A stretch of 64,000 nt of DNA. It comes from an uncultured Paracoccaceae bacterium (GTDB lineage: Bacteria > Pseudomonadota > Alphaproteobacteria > Rhodobacterales > Rhodobacteraceae). A program made the position numbers and the translations under genes. Below the pieces are notes generated by a model. It did not search any database. It worked only from the letters and a program-made list of their open reading frames with translations, and was not told the origin of the DNA. The stretch spans positions 1-64,000 of the forward strand of contig CANLND010000003.1 of assembly GCA_947492585.1 (NCBI GenBank). The letters are read 5' to 3'. Of the stretch, positions 8,141 through 16,262 are shown one piece after another. Position 1 is the first letter of the stretch; the number at the start of each line of letters is the position of its first letter.

Positions 8141-9154
8141 ATGAGCAGGAAAATAACCCAAAAAAAAGCAAACCTCCGGGACGTAGCAAAAGCCTCGGGG
8201 GTTTCTGTCGCGACAGTGTCGCGTGTAATGAACTCTCCTCAAACGGTTTCTCCTAAAACGCGCGCCCGTGTCGAGATAGCGATTCGTGATCTAAAGTTCG
8301 TGCCGAGTGCCGCGGCACGCGCAATCAATTCGGGGCGCACGCGGTTTGTGGGGGCGCTGGTGCCTACGCTGGACAATGCGATTTTTGCGCGATTTCTGGC
8401 GGCCATGGAAACCCGTTTGATTGATTCCGGATTGGCACTGGTTGTTGCGACAACAAATGATGACCCCGAAATCGAAGTGCAGCGCGCTGAGAATATGCTG
8501 AAAATCGGGGCCGAAGGGCTGGTGGTGTCTGGGGTGACCCATCACCCGGATTTGCACACGCTGATCGAACGCTCGCAGCTGCCAGCGATCGCCACGTCTT
8601 ATTACGATCTCAACGCGGACTGGCCCACGATCGGCTATGACAATGCCAGCGCGTCCCGATTGGCGTTGCAGCATTTGCTGGATCTGAACCATCGCAAAAT
8701 TGCGGTCGTGCATGGCCCCGCAGAAAAGAACGACAGAACACGCGCTCGTTTGAACGGATTGACGACCGAATTGGATGTGGATTTTCGGTTCTATGAAACG
8801 CGCATCAGCGTTGAAAGCGGCGTAAGGGCTGCCCGGGATATGTTGCAGGACCAGGACGCGCCTAGCGCGGTGCTGTGCCTATCTGATGTCTTGGCCCACG
8901 GTGTGCTGTTTGAATTCCAACGCAGCGGGGCCGCTGTGCCAGATCGGTTTTCGGTCGTGGGCATCGATGACCTGCCCGCCTCAGCCCACTCTGTTCCGCG
9001 CCTGACAACTGTACATCTGCCCGTTTCACAGATGGGAACAACCACGGCTGAGGCTATGGCTGCATGGGTCGAGGATAAGGTGGTGCCAGACAGCACCCAG
9101 ATTCATCCGGTGTTACAAGAGCGTGAGTCGACGGCAAAATATCAGCCGTGCTAA
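8141..9154 (+). CDS. LacI/GalR family transcriptional regulator
   Basis: A 337-residue regulator. The N-terminal helix-turn-helix reads LRDVAKASGVSVATVSRVMN, followed by the hinge helix (SAAARAINSGRT) and a periplasmic-binding-like sensor domain from about residue 55 (FVGALVPTLDNAIF to the GIDDLPAS strand). ATG 8141 is preferred; ATG 8123, six codons upstream, has GGGGG directly against it with no usable spacing. The gene is divergent from the DUF1989-GcvT/ABC operon, with paired operators between them, so it most likely represses that operon and itself until an inducer, probably the imported compound or a breakdown product, binds. Its stop codon overlaps that of the convergent MFS gene. Confidence 0.93.
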   Translation: MSRKITQKKANLRDVAKASGVSVATVSRVMNSPQTVSPKTRARVEIAIRDLKFVPSAAARAINSGRTRFVGALVPTLDNAIFARFLAAMETRLIDSGLALVVATTNDDPEIEVQRAENMLKIGAEGLVVSGVTHHPDLHTLIERSQLPAIATSYYDLNADWPTIGYDNASASRLALQHLLDLNHRKIAVVHGPAEKNDRTRARLNGLTTELDVDFRFYETRISVESGVRAARDMLQDQDAPSAVLCLSDVLAHGVLFEFQRSGAAVPDRFSVVGIDDLPASAHSVPRLTTVHLPVSQMGTTTAEAMAAWVEDKVVPDSTQIHPVLQERESTAKYQPC

Positions 9155-10485
9155 ACGCGCTCTCGCGCATCTGTGTCAGGCCATTTGGGGTGCAGGTCGT
9201 CAATCACGTAGGCATGGCTGTGTGCGGGGCTGCCTTGTAGATGGGGATGGTCCAGCGGCAGGTCTGGATGACTGTGAAACAGTTCAGTTGGGTCAGGGTC
9301 CGGCCACAATCGGTACGCCCCCAACGCACCCAGTCCGGTCAACACGGCCAGAACCACCAGAGTGGACACTGGTCCTACGGTGGTGATCAAACTGCCCGCT
9401 AAGGGATACGTCAGCAACCAAAAGGCGTGGCTTAACGCAAATTGTGCCGCAAAGAGGGCAGGGCGATCACCGCTTTGGGCCGAGCGGCGCAACAATCGCG
9501 CCGAGGGCGTCAAAACGGCTGAATAGCCAATGCCAATGAAAAACCAAGCACCCCAGATCGCCGGCCAGCTGAGACCAACGCTGATCGTGCAAAGGATCAA
9601 CCCAATCAATCCAGCCGTCATCAATGCGGCTCCGGCCAGCATGACCGGGCGGTCCGTCCAACGTTGCAACAGTTTGGGGAGGATGAGCGCCACGGTTATT
9701 GAACCTGCGCCAAAGGCGAGCATGGTCCAGGCCACGGCGCTTTCATTCAGGCCCAGATGGACACGGACCAGAACCACAGTATTGACCAATACCATGGCAC
9801 CTGCCGACGCAACCGCAAGGTTCAGCGCCAAAAGGCTGCGTAGTCTGGGTGTGGCCAGATAAATCCGGGCGCCACGGGTGGTGCGTTCATACAGGCCGCG
9901 GGATGGCGCGGGCGCGATCGTGGGAAAACGCACCCGTAGGATCAGTACAATGGATAGAGCAAACCCCAAAAATGTGCCCCAGAACAAAACCCCATAGGTC
10001 GCAACGGCCAGTAATAGACCGGCCAAGATCGGCGTCAGAATGTTCTCTAGGTCATAGGCCAGACGTGAGAGGGACAGGGCGTGGGTGTAATCGGTTTCGT
10101 CGGGGAGGATCTCGGGCAAGGTCGCCTGAAACACTGGCGTAAACCCCGCGGACGCTGCTTGAAAAACAAAGACCAGCGCAAAGACCTGCCAGACCTCTGA
10201 GACAAATGGCAGGCACAGGGCGGCCGCAGCCCGTAGCACATCCAGCGAGATCAGCCATGTGCGGCGATCAAAACTGTCTGCCAGCGCGCCCGCGATTGGG
10301 GCAATACCAACATAGGCCAGCATTTTGAGCGTGAAGATGCCGCCAAGCACAAGGCCCGCGTTATCGCGTGCAAGATCATATGCCATCAGTGCCAGCGCCA
10401 CCGTGGCAAGCCCGGTCCCCAGAAGGGCAGACATTTGCGCCATAAATAGTTTGCGATAGCGAGGATCAGAAAGGACTTTGAACAT
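9151..10485 (-). CDS. MFS transporter with histidine-rich C-terminal tail
   Basis: A 444-residue major facilitator with about 12 hydrophobic segments. The loop between segments 2 and 3 reads GALADSFDRRTWL, the usual MFS motif A position (G-x-L-a-D-r-x-g-r-r-x). It resembles the drug/solute efflux MFS_3-type group. The last 40 residues are hydrophilic and rich in His and Pro (HSHPDLPLDHPHLQG then SPAHSHAYVIDDLHP), a possible metal-binding tail. It lies 87 bases downstream of nagA on the same strand and may be co-transcribed, but sugar transport cannot be claimed. The stop codon overlaps the lacI stop by 3 bases. Confidence 0.88.
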   Translation of the reverse strand: MFKVLSDPRYRKLFMAQMSALLGTGLATVALALMAYDLARDNAGLVLGGIFTLKMLAYVGIAPIAGALADSFDRRTWLISLDVLRAAAALCLPFVSEVWQVFALVFVFQAASAGFTPVFQATLPEILPDETDYTHALSLSRLAYDLENILTPILAGLLLAVATYGVLFWGTFLGFALSIVLILRVRFPTIAPAPSRGLYERTTRGARIYLATPRLRSLLALNLAVASAGAMVLVNTVVLVRVHLGLNESAVAWTMLAFGAGSITVALILPKLLQRWTDRPVMLAGAALMTAGLIGLILCTISVGLSWPAIWGAWFFIGIGYSAVLTPSARLLRRSAQSGDRPALFAAQFALSHAFWLLTYPLAGSLITTVGPVSTLVVLAVLTGLGALGAYRLWPDPDPTELFHSHPDLPLDHPHLQGSPAHSHAYVIDDLHPKWPDTDARERV

Positions 10486-10572
10486 CGGAGCCTCATGCCT
10501 GTACGCGCCAATTGCGGCGCGCAGATAAAATCATAGGGGCTTGGACGACAAACACCAACCACGGGCGCGTGA

Positions 10573-11697
10573 TTAGGGCACCAGCGGTGTTGCCCTTTGC
10601 AAATTGGCATCAATGCGGATGAACGCGTCAGCGGGTTGGCCACGCACGGCGCTGGGCACGTCAATCACCTGACGTGGCGTGGTGATCGCGGCACAAAGAG
10701 CCTCTTCCAATGCGATGTCGGCTTGGGTGGTTAAAACGCGCACGGCAGTCGTGAGATCCAAATCAGCGCCGGCCAATGTGCCATCTTTCAGGGTTAGCTG
10801 ACCATTTTGCCGCAAAATTTTCCGGTTGCCCAATTGAAAGGTGGTGGCAGAGCTACCCGCCACGGCCATCGCATCTGACACCAGAAACAACGCGCCAGGG
10901 CCGACCTTGGCACGCCAGGCTGCGCGCAGGGTTTGGGGGTGCACATGGATGCCATCTGCAATCATCCCGGCAGATAGCGCGCCGGTGGTCAGGGCAGCCC
11001 CTACAAGGCCCGGCGCCCGACTGGTCAGCGGGCTCATCGCGTTGAACAGATGGGTGACACAGCGGGCGCCCGCCTTGGCATAGGATATGCAGGTCTCGAA
11101 ATCGGCATCGGTATGGCCAAGCGAGACCAGAACGCCAGCTGCAGTCAGCTGCCGCACTTGATCAAGGCTGACATTCTCCGGGGCCAAAGTGACCTTTAGT
11201 TTCGGGAGCGATTTGGCGGCCTCAAGCAGGATTTGCAGGTCGTCTGCGGTCATCGGGCGGATGAGTGCATGATCGTGTGCACCTTTGCGGATATGTGACA
11301 GATGTGGGCCTTCGAGATGCAGCCCTGCTAATCCCGGCACGCCGCTTTGCACTGCTTGAATGGTTGCGGCAATCACTGCCCTTGTCACATCGGGCGTATC
11401 GGTGATCAACGTGGGGAGGATCAGCGTCGCGCCCAATGCGCGATGGGCCTGAGATATCCGGCGCAGCGCGGCGACAGATGGGGCATCGCCCAACAGGATA
11501 CCGTCGCCGCCGTTGACCTGTAGATCTGCATATCCAAGGCTCAATATGTCGCCTTGCATATCCACGCGATCGCCTTCTGGCATTGATGTGCTGAGCGACA
11601 CCAGCCTGTTGTTTTCAAAGCAGGCGCATGCGTCATGATGCAGAGTTCTGCCGTCATAAATGGAACCACCGTGATAGACTGTGCGAAGGGGGGTCAT
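10573..11697 (-). CDS. nagA: N-acetylglucosamine-6-phosphate deacetylase
   Basis: A 374-residue amidohydrolase that converts GlcNAc-6-phosphate to glucosamine-6-phosphate plus acetate, in amino-sugar and cell-wall recycling. Visible motifs are DLQVNGGDG near the N-terminus, HLEGPHLS with the metal-binding Glu, VSLGHTDAD and CVTHLFNAMSPL with the metal-binding His residues, and LVSDAMAVAG with the catalytic Asp. Length is normal for the family. It starts 5 bases after nagK, so the kinase product is passed directly to this enzyme. No nagB deaminase gene is in the window. Confidence 0.95.
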   Translation of the reverse strand: MTPLRTVYHGGSIYDGRTLHHDACACFENNRLVSLSTSMPEGDRVDMQGDILSLGYADLQVNGGDGILLGDAPSVAALRRISQAHRALGATLILPTLITDTPDVTRAVIAATIQAVQSGVPGLAGLHLEGPHLSHIRKGAHDHALIRPMTADDLQILLEAAKSLPKLKVTLAPENVSLDQVRQLTAAGVLVSLGHTDADFETCISYAKAGARCVTHLFNAMSPLTSRAPGLVGAALTTGALSAGMIADGIHVHPQTLRAAWRAKVGPGALFLVSDAMAVAGSSATTFQLGNRKILRQNGQLTLKDGTLAGADLDLTTAVRVLTTQADIALEEALCAAITTPRQVIDVPSAVRGQPADAFIRIDANLQRATPLVP

Positions 11698-11702
11698 GCT
11701 AT

Positions 11703-12596
11703 TTACTCTTTGGGCGTTGCGTCGTGGTAGACCTGTGCAAAATCATGCGCCAAGGCAATTGCGCCCGTTAATGGCGTGTCTTTCGCGGCGCAAAGCGCTG
11801 CGCGCATGTCGGGAGGTAAATATGATGCGTAACAGGGACCCAGCCCGCCCGTCAGGCAGAGTGCTAGGTCGGTGTGCCATCCCATCGCGTACAGATCCCG
11901 GGCTAGTAAACTGGCGGCGTCTTGCACAATCTGCCGGGCCAGTGGGTCAGACTGCGCGGCATGCTCGGTGACATCTTGGGCCAGGGCAGCTATTTCGTGT
12001 TGGCGGGCTGTGGCGGCCCAGGCCACGATTTGTGCCGCATCGCCAAACTGGTTCAACATCTCCTGAGACAGACCAGAGGGCGCACGTAGCCCATCCACGG
12101 TTTGCAACGTGCGCGACAATGCCTGCCGCCCCACCCAATGGGCAGAGGCCGGATCGCCCAAAACCGGCCCCCAGCCGCCGATAAAGCGCATGGTTTGGCC
12201 CAGCTGGCTGGCCAGAAAAGACCCCGTTCCGCAATGGGCAATATAACCATCTGATGTGCCCAACGCACCGCGCAGTGCTGCTGCTCGATCTTCTTCCACT
12301 TTCACCGCGGTCAACGGCAACGCCTGCGCCACGCGCTGGGCCATAGCGGGGCCGGTTACGCCTGCCAACCCCAGATAGGCTGGGATGTTTATCAACTCTG
12401 AGAACGGCACGTCGGCTGTCTGCGCAAGTTGGTTCAACCCAGATGTCAGCTGTGCCAAAGCGGCCGTGAAATCGGTTGAGACATTGGCTGAGCCCACCTG
12501 CACCTGTATTTCGCGGCTTGGTGTGTGAAGGGCGAGGCGGCAATGTGATCCGCCACCATCGACGGCGATGACGGGACTAGAAGGGGGCTGTGTCAT
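11703..12596 (-). CDS. N-acetylglucosamine kinase, BadF/BadG family
   Basis: A 297-residue ASKHA-fold kinase. The N-terminal phosphate-binding loop is AVDGGGSHCRLAL, with a second glycine-rich loop IAHCGTGSFLAS and a third near LCLTGGLGPCYASYL, as in the BadF/BadG/BcrA ATPase family that includes eukaryotic-type GlcNAc kinases. Coupling to nagA 5 bases downstream makes GlcNAc the likely substrate, giving GlcNAc-6-phosphate in the cytoplasm. Glucosamine or another hexosamine is possible. The gene begins 54 bases after the LysE-type exporter gene on the same strand. Confidence 0.88.
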   Translation of the reverse strand: MTQPPSSPVIAVDGGGSHCRLALHTPSREIQVQVGSANVSTDFTAALAQLTSGLNQLAQTADVPFSELINIPAYLGLAGVTGPAMAQRVAQALPLTAVKVEEDRAAALRGALGTSDGYIAHCGTGSFLASQLGQTMRFIGGWGPVLGDPASAHWVGRQALSRTLQTVDGLRAPSGLSQEMLNQFGDAAQIVAWAATARQHEIAALAQDVTEHAAQSDPLARQIVQDAASLLARDLYAMGWHTDLALCLTGGLGPCYASYLPPDMRAALCAAKDTPLTGAIALAHDFAQVYHDATPKE

Positions 12597-12650
12597 GGCA
12601 CCAGCATTGAAACAGCACCGCGCAAAAGGAAAGGGTAAAATTTCGCGGCC

Positions 12651-13247
12651 TTAGTGACCCACGAACACCGGGTAGAGTGAGGCCAACAACAAGGTGGCCA
12701 TGGACCAGTTGAACAGGCGCAGTCGGCGTGGGTTGGTGAGCACGCGGCGCATCTGCTGGCCCAAGACGGTCCAGGTGGTGGTCGAAATGCAGCCCATCAT
12801 CACATAGGTGCCTGACACCCATAATACGGCCGCAACATCCCGGCTGGCCGCATATAGCGTGATGGCACCAAGGGCCATGGCCCAGGCCTTTGGGTTGACC
12901 CACTGAAAGGCACAGGCCTGTAGAAATGTCAGCGGTTTGCCCGTGGTTTCACCGTCCTGCGGCGGCGCTGCTTGGGTGATCTTATACGCCAGCCACAGCA
13001 TGTAGAGCACCGAAAAAACAGTCAAAATCCAGTTCAGCGGTGGGAAGGCTTCAAACAGTTGCGTGACGCCCAGCCCGACAGGAAGGATCATCAGCGGAAA
13101 GCCTAATCCAACGCCAAACATATGTGGCAACGAGCGGACAAACCCAAAGTTTGCCCCCGAGGTCATGAGCATCAGGTTGTTGGGGCCTGGGGTTATCACT
13201 GTGCCAAAGGCAAAGCCTGACAGGGCAAGGAATAATTCATAAGTCAT
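12651..13247 (-). CDS. LysE family amino-acid exporter
   Basis: A 198-residue inner-membrane protein with about six hydrophobic segments and the family motif TPGPNNLMLM near residue 20. The LysE/RhtB family exports amino acids such as lysine, homoserine or threonine. ATG 13247 gives the usual MTYELFLALSGF start; an upstream in-frame extension is unusually polar and overlaps the promoter region. It is divergent from an Lrp-type regulator gene, a common pairing in which the Lrp protein senses the exported amino acid and activates the exporter. Confidence 0.92.
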   Translation of the reverse strand: MTYELFLALSGFAFGTVITPGPNNLMLMTSGANFGFVRSLPHMFGVGLGFPLMILPVGLGVTQLFEAFPPLNWILTVFSVLYMLWLAYKITQAAPPQDGETTGKPLTFLQACAFQWVNPKAWAMALGAITLYAASRDVAAVLWVSGTYVMMGCISTTTWTVLGQQMRRVLTNPRRLRLFNWSMATLLLASLYPVFVGH

Positions 13248-13278
13248 GGTGCTATTTTGCTGCGCCCAAAGCCAAATG

Positions 13279-13318
13279 AAATTGCGTATTGCTGTGGAAT
13301 ATGTGTAATTTCGCAATT
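13279..13318. promoter_or_regulatory. Candidate Lrp operator between lysE and lrp
   Basis: The inverted repeat AATTGCG (13280-13286) and CGCAATT (13312-13318), with centres about three helical turns apart, lies in the short divergent promoter region. Lrp-type proteins often bind such spaced AT-rich half-sites. No binding evidence exists beyond the sequence. Confidence 0.5.
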
Positions 13319-13319
13319 A

Positions 13320-13772
13320 ATGGCGAAGTTTGACTACATAAACCAACAGATATTGCGTGAGTTGTCTCGTGATGGCCGCATTTCCAATTTGGAGCTGGCG
13401 GACAGGGTGGGGCTGTCGCCCTCTGCCTGCCTGCGCCGTGTTCAGGATCTGGAGCGCGATGGGGTGATCACCGGCTATCGTGCCGTTTTGAACCCACAGG
13501 CTATGGGGCTGGGGTTTGTGACCTATATTGGGGTGGGGCTGGGGGAGCATACCAAAGAGGCTCAACTGGCCTTTGAGCGGGCTATGGAGAGCGCGGTCGA
13601 AGTGACGGAATGCCACAATATAACTGGGACCATCGAATATCTGCTGCGCGTCGAATGCGCCGACTTGCCAAGTTATAAGCGGTTTCACACGGATATTTTG
13701 GGGACCTCCCCCTTTGTGACGGCGATCACCACCTATGTGGTGATGGGCTCGCCCAAAGATATGCGGGGGTAA
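13320..13772 (+). CDS. Lrp/AsnC family transcriptional regulator
   Basis: A 150-residue regulator. The N-terminal winged helix (ISNLELADRVGLSPSACLRRVQDLE) is followed by a RAM ligand-binding domain (residues about 70-140), with the HNITGTIEYLLRVE strand typical of Lrp proteins. ATG 13320 gives the normal start MAKFDYINQQILREL. The gene is divergent from the LysE exporter, which it likely activates in response to an amino acid. A strong terminator follows. Confidence 0.94.
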   Translation: MAKFDYINQQILRELSRDGRISNLELADRVGLSPSACLRRVQDLERDGVITGYRAVLNPQAMGLGFVTYIGVGLGEHTKEAQLAFERAMESAVEVTECHNITGTIEYLLRVECADLPSYKRFHTDILGTSPFVTAITTYVVMGSPKDMRG

Positions 13773-13796
13773 TTGGCGCAGATGTTGCCAACGAAA

Positions 13797-13830
13797 GAGG
13801 CGCCCACAGGGTGGGGCGCCTTTTTGTTTT
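13797..13830 (+). terminator. Terminator between convergent lrp and mcl1
   Basis: The stem GGCGCCCAC / GTGGGGCGCC, with one bulged G, is followed by TTTTTGTTTT. It ends the lrp transcript; an A-rich left flank may let it also act on the opposite strand. Confidence 0.85.
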
Positions 13831-13845
13831 GCGGGGCGTGTCGGT

Positions 13846-14805
13846 TTAGCTGTTTGCGATCAGCTCGGATTGAGCCACGATAACCTCGGCCTGTTTGATT
13901 GACGCAATGTCCACCAGACGTCCCTTATAGACAGTCGCACCGGCGCCTGAGGCTTTGGCCTCTTCCATGGCGGCGAGGATCTCGCGCGCTTCAGAAACGG
14001 CTGCGTCAGAGGGGGTAAAGACTTCGTTGGCCAGCCCGATCTGTTTGGGGTGGATGGCCCATTTGCCAACCATGCCCAGGGTGGCGGACCGTTTGGCCTG
14101 CGCGATATAGCCTTCGTCGTCAGAGAAATCGCCAAAGGGGCCATCCACCGGCAAAACACCATGGGTGCGGCACGCCGCGACAATCTTGGCCTGAGCCCAG
14201 TGCCAAGGGTCAGACCAATGTTTCTGACCTTCGCGCACCATATAATAGTCTTCCTGCGTGCCGCCGATACCGGTGGTCTGCATGCCCATTGAAGCTGCAA
14301 AATCCGCCGCACCCAGCGACATCGCCTGAAGGCGGGGCGAGGACATTGCGATTTCTTCCGCGTGGGCGATGCCGGCAGCGGATTCGATAATGACTTCGAA
14401 TGAGATCGGCTTGGCCCGGCCCTTGGCAGCTTCAATTGCTGTGACCAGCGCGTCCACCGCATAAATGTCTGCTGCACAGCCCACTTTTGGGATCATGATC
14501 TGGTCCAACCGGTCACCCGCCTGTTCCAAAACCTCCACCACGTCTTTGTACCAATAGGGTGTATCCAGACCGTTGATGCGAACGGACAAATATTTGTTGC
14601 CCCAATCTACCGAGTTGATTGCCTCAATAACGTTGGCGCGGGCCATATCTTTGTCGCTGGGGGCCACGGAATCTTCGAGATCCAGATTGATCACATCTGC
14701 CGCTGATGCCGCCATTTTGGCAAACAGCTTTGGGTTAGATCCGGGGCCAAACAGCTGGCAGCGGTTTGGACGGGCTGGGGCGGTGGGCTGGATACGAAAG
14801 CTCAT
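13846..14805 (-). CDS. mcl1: L-malyl-CoA / beta-methylmalyl-CoA lyase
   Basis: A 319-residue lyase of the CitE-like family that splits beta-methylmalyl-CoA to glyoxylate and propionyl-CoA, and forms or cleaves malyl-CoA, in the ethylmalonyl-CoA pathway. The sequence is very close to the Rhodobacter enzyme as I remember it: CQLFGPGSNPKLFAKMAASA, NLDLEDSVAP with the metal-binding acid, SVRINGLDTPYWYKDV, IMIPKVGC, FEVIIESAAGI, ADFAASMGMQTTGIGGTQ and GKWAIHPKQIGLANEVF. Its presence implies that the organism assimilates acetyl-CoA by the ethylmalonyl-CoA route rather than a glyoxylate shunt. It is monocistronic and divergent from the dgc operon. Confidence 0.97.
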   Translation of the reverse strand: MSFRIQPTAPARPNRCQLFGPGSNPKLFAKMAASAADVINLDLEDSVAPSDKDMARANVIEAINSVDWGNKYLSVRINGLDTPYWYKDVVEVLEQAGDRLDQIMIPKVGCAADIYAVDALVTAIEAAKGRAKPISFEVIIESAAGIAHAEEIAMSSPRLQAMSLGAADFAASMGMQTTGIGGTQEDYYMVREGQKHWSDPWHWAQAKIVAACRTHGVLPVDGPFGDFSDDEGYIAQAKRSATLGMVGKWAIHPKQIGLANEVFTPSDAAVSEAREILAAMEEAKASGAGATVYKGRLVDIASIKQAEVIVAQSELIANS

Positions 14806-15115
14806 AGGGGCCTCCTGTTGCGTGTTGGTAAGATTGTTGCGATTTCATTGCTGCAATTGATATTTCGTTTCCACCACCTTCGCAATGTCTATTTTGCAGT
14901 CGCAGCATTGCGGGGTGAGTCTGTTTTACGACAGATCCTTTCGCCGTAGAATCTACGAATAATGAGAAAACAGCGGGGGAAATATCAGTAATTCCCCAAG
15001 ATTAGCGAAGATTCTTGCGTTTTTTGGGTCTTTATCGGCGGATTCAGGGAGCCTCTCGCGTTGGGCTTCCTTTAAATAGTCCTTAACTCAACTCTTTTCA
15101 AAGGAGCGCTCTGAC
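14806..15115. promoter_or_regulatory. Divergent promoter region mcl1 / dgcN with several dyads
   Basis: This 310-base region holds no gene. It contains four dyads. ATTGC-T-GCAAT is at 14847-14857. CGCAATG (14881-14887) faces CATTGCG (14906-14912). CGTAGA-A-TCTACG is at 14945-14957. GGGGAA (14976-14981) faces TTCCCC (14992-14997). The first two lie nearer mcl1 and the last two nearer dgcN. They are candidate operator sites; no specific regulator can be assigned. A good ribosome-binding site, AAAGGAG, precedes dgcN. Confidence 0.5.
15006..15019. promoter_or_regulatory. Candidate operator upstream of dgcN, shared with ald
   Basis: CGAAGATTCTTGCG matches 11 consecutive bases of the perfect palindrome upstream of ald (32227-32239, which reads CGAAGATTCTTCG on its minus strand). 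It lies about 100 bases before dgcN. The likely binder is the Lrp-type regulator divergent from ald, but this is inference from the shared motif. Confidence 0.45.
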
Positions 15116-16117
15116 ATGATCGAGACCCCTTATCTCCTGTTCCTGGGCGATGCGCCTGACATGCTGGCGGCAAAAGTCGCCATTGGTATCCGCGACTGGC
15201 GCCCTGACAACGCCTTGGGTCAGATTCGTCTGCCCGGTTGTGGTGCCGACCTCGGCCTGACCGAAATGACCCTTGAAGCAGGTCTCGAAGCCGGAGCCAA
15301 GACACTGGTGATTGGCGTTGCCAACCGTGGCGGCGTGATCTCTGACGCTTGGAAAGAGGTTTTGGTCAAGGCGCTGGAACTGGGCTATGACATCGCGTCT
15401 GGTTTGCACAACCTGCTGCGCGACGAAGGTGAATTGGTGGCTGCGGCGCAAATGCACGGCCGCACCCTGCACGACGTGCGCGTTCCCACCGTTGCCTATC
15501 CAATTGCAACAGGTGTTCCCCGTTCGGGCAAGCGTTGCTTGGCTGTTGGCACCGATTGTTCGGTTGGCAAAATGTACACTGCCATGGCGATGGATGCAGA
15601 AATGCAGAAGCGCGGCATGAAGTCGACCTTCCGCGCCACTGGCCAGACCGGCATCCTGATCACCGGGTCCGGTGTGCCTTTGGATGCTGTCATCGCCGAC
15701 TTTATGGCGGGCGCAGTTGAATATCTGACACCTGACAATGATGCAGATCACTGGGACTTCATCGAAGGTCAGGGTTCGCTGTTCCATGTCTCATATTCTG
15801 GTGTGACCATGGCCTTGGTGCACGGCGGACAGCCTGATGCGCTGATCCTGTGTCACGAGCCAACACGTGAGCACATGCGCGGTTTGCCGGGCTTTAAACT
15901 GCCAACGCTGCAAGCGCTGCGTGAGGTCGCGATGACCCTTGCAAAAGTCTCCAATCCAGATGTGGTTGTGGCTGGTATCTCGATCAACACGCAACACCTG
16001 AGCGATGACGAGGCAACCGCCTACTGTGCTAAGGTTGAAGAAGAAATGGGCCTGCCCACATGTGATCCGTACCGCCACGGGGCCGATCGTCTGGTAGACG
16101 CGCTGGCCGCGATCTGA
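15116..16117 (+). CDS. dgcN: D-glutamate N-acetyltransferase DgcN (DUF1611)
   Basis: A 333-residue DUF1611-type protein. A Rossmann-like N-terminal half (LGDAPDMLAAKVAIGIRDW) is followed by a P-loop-like motif GTDCSVGKMYT near residue 147 and a C-terminal domain with LCHEPTREHMRG. DgcN proteins of marine Proteobacteria N-acetylate D-glutamate so that DgcA can racemise it to N-acetyl-L-glutamate, allowing D-amino acids to be used for growth. The gene leads an operon with dgcA and a D-amino-acid aminotransferase. Start ATG follows AAAGGAGCGCTCTGAC. Older annotations would call it only DUF1611; the assignment here rests strongly on the operon. Confidence 0.9.
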   Translation: MIETPYLLFLGDAPDMLAAKVAIGIRDWRPDNALGQIRLPGCGADLGLTEMTLEAGLEAGAKTLVIGVANRGGVISDAWKEVLVKALELGYDIASGLHNLLRDEGELVAAAQMHGRTLHDVRVPTVAYPIATGVPRSGKRCLAVGTDCSVGKMYTAMAMDAEMQKRGMKSTFRATGQTGILITGSGVPLDAVIADFMAGAVEYLTPDNDADHWDFIEGQGSLFHVSYSGVTMALVHGGQPDALILCHEPTREHMRGLPGFKLPTLQALREVAMTLAKVSNPDVVVAGISINTQHLSDDEATAYCAKVEEEMGLPTCDPYRHGADRLVDALAAI

Positions 16118-16134
16118 TCTAAACCCTCTCTGTC

Positions 16135-16190
16135 GGGGGCACCGCATATGTCGGTGCCTCCGGCGGGGGTATTTTAGCCAAAAAGAGAGC
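16135..16190 (+). repeat. Roseobacter-type terminator-like intergenic repeat, copy 1
   Basis: The hairpin GGGGGCACCG / CGGTGCCTCC is followed by GGCGGGGGTATTTTAGCC and AAAAAGAG. The same tail is found at 41990-42013. It lies just after dgcN. The hairpin plus T run suggests a partial terminator or mRNA end that separates dgcN from dgcA. Confidence 0.65.
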
Positions 16191-16262
16191 GCGGGGCGTC
16201 ACCGCGAATGCCCCATGTATGATCTGGCCTAGATGGCCATGCGCAGCAAAGAGGGCAGTGCA

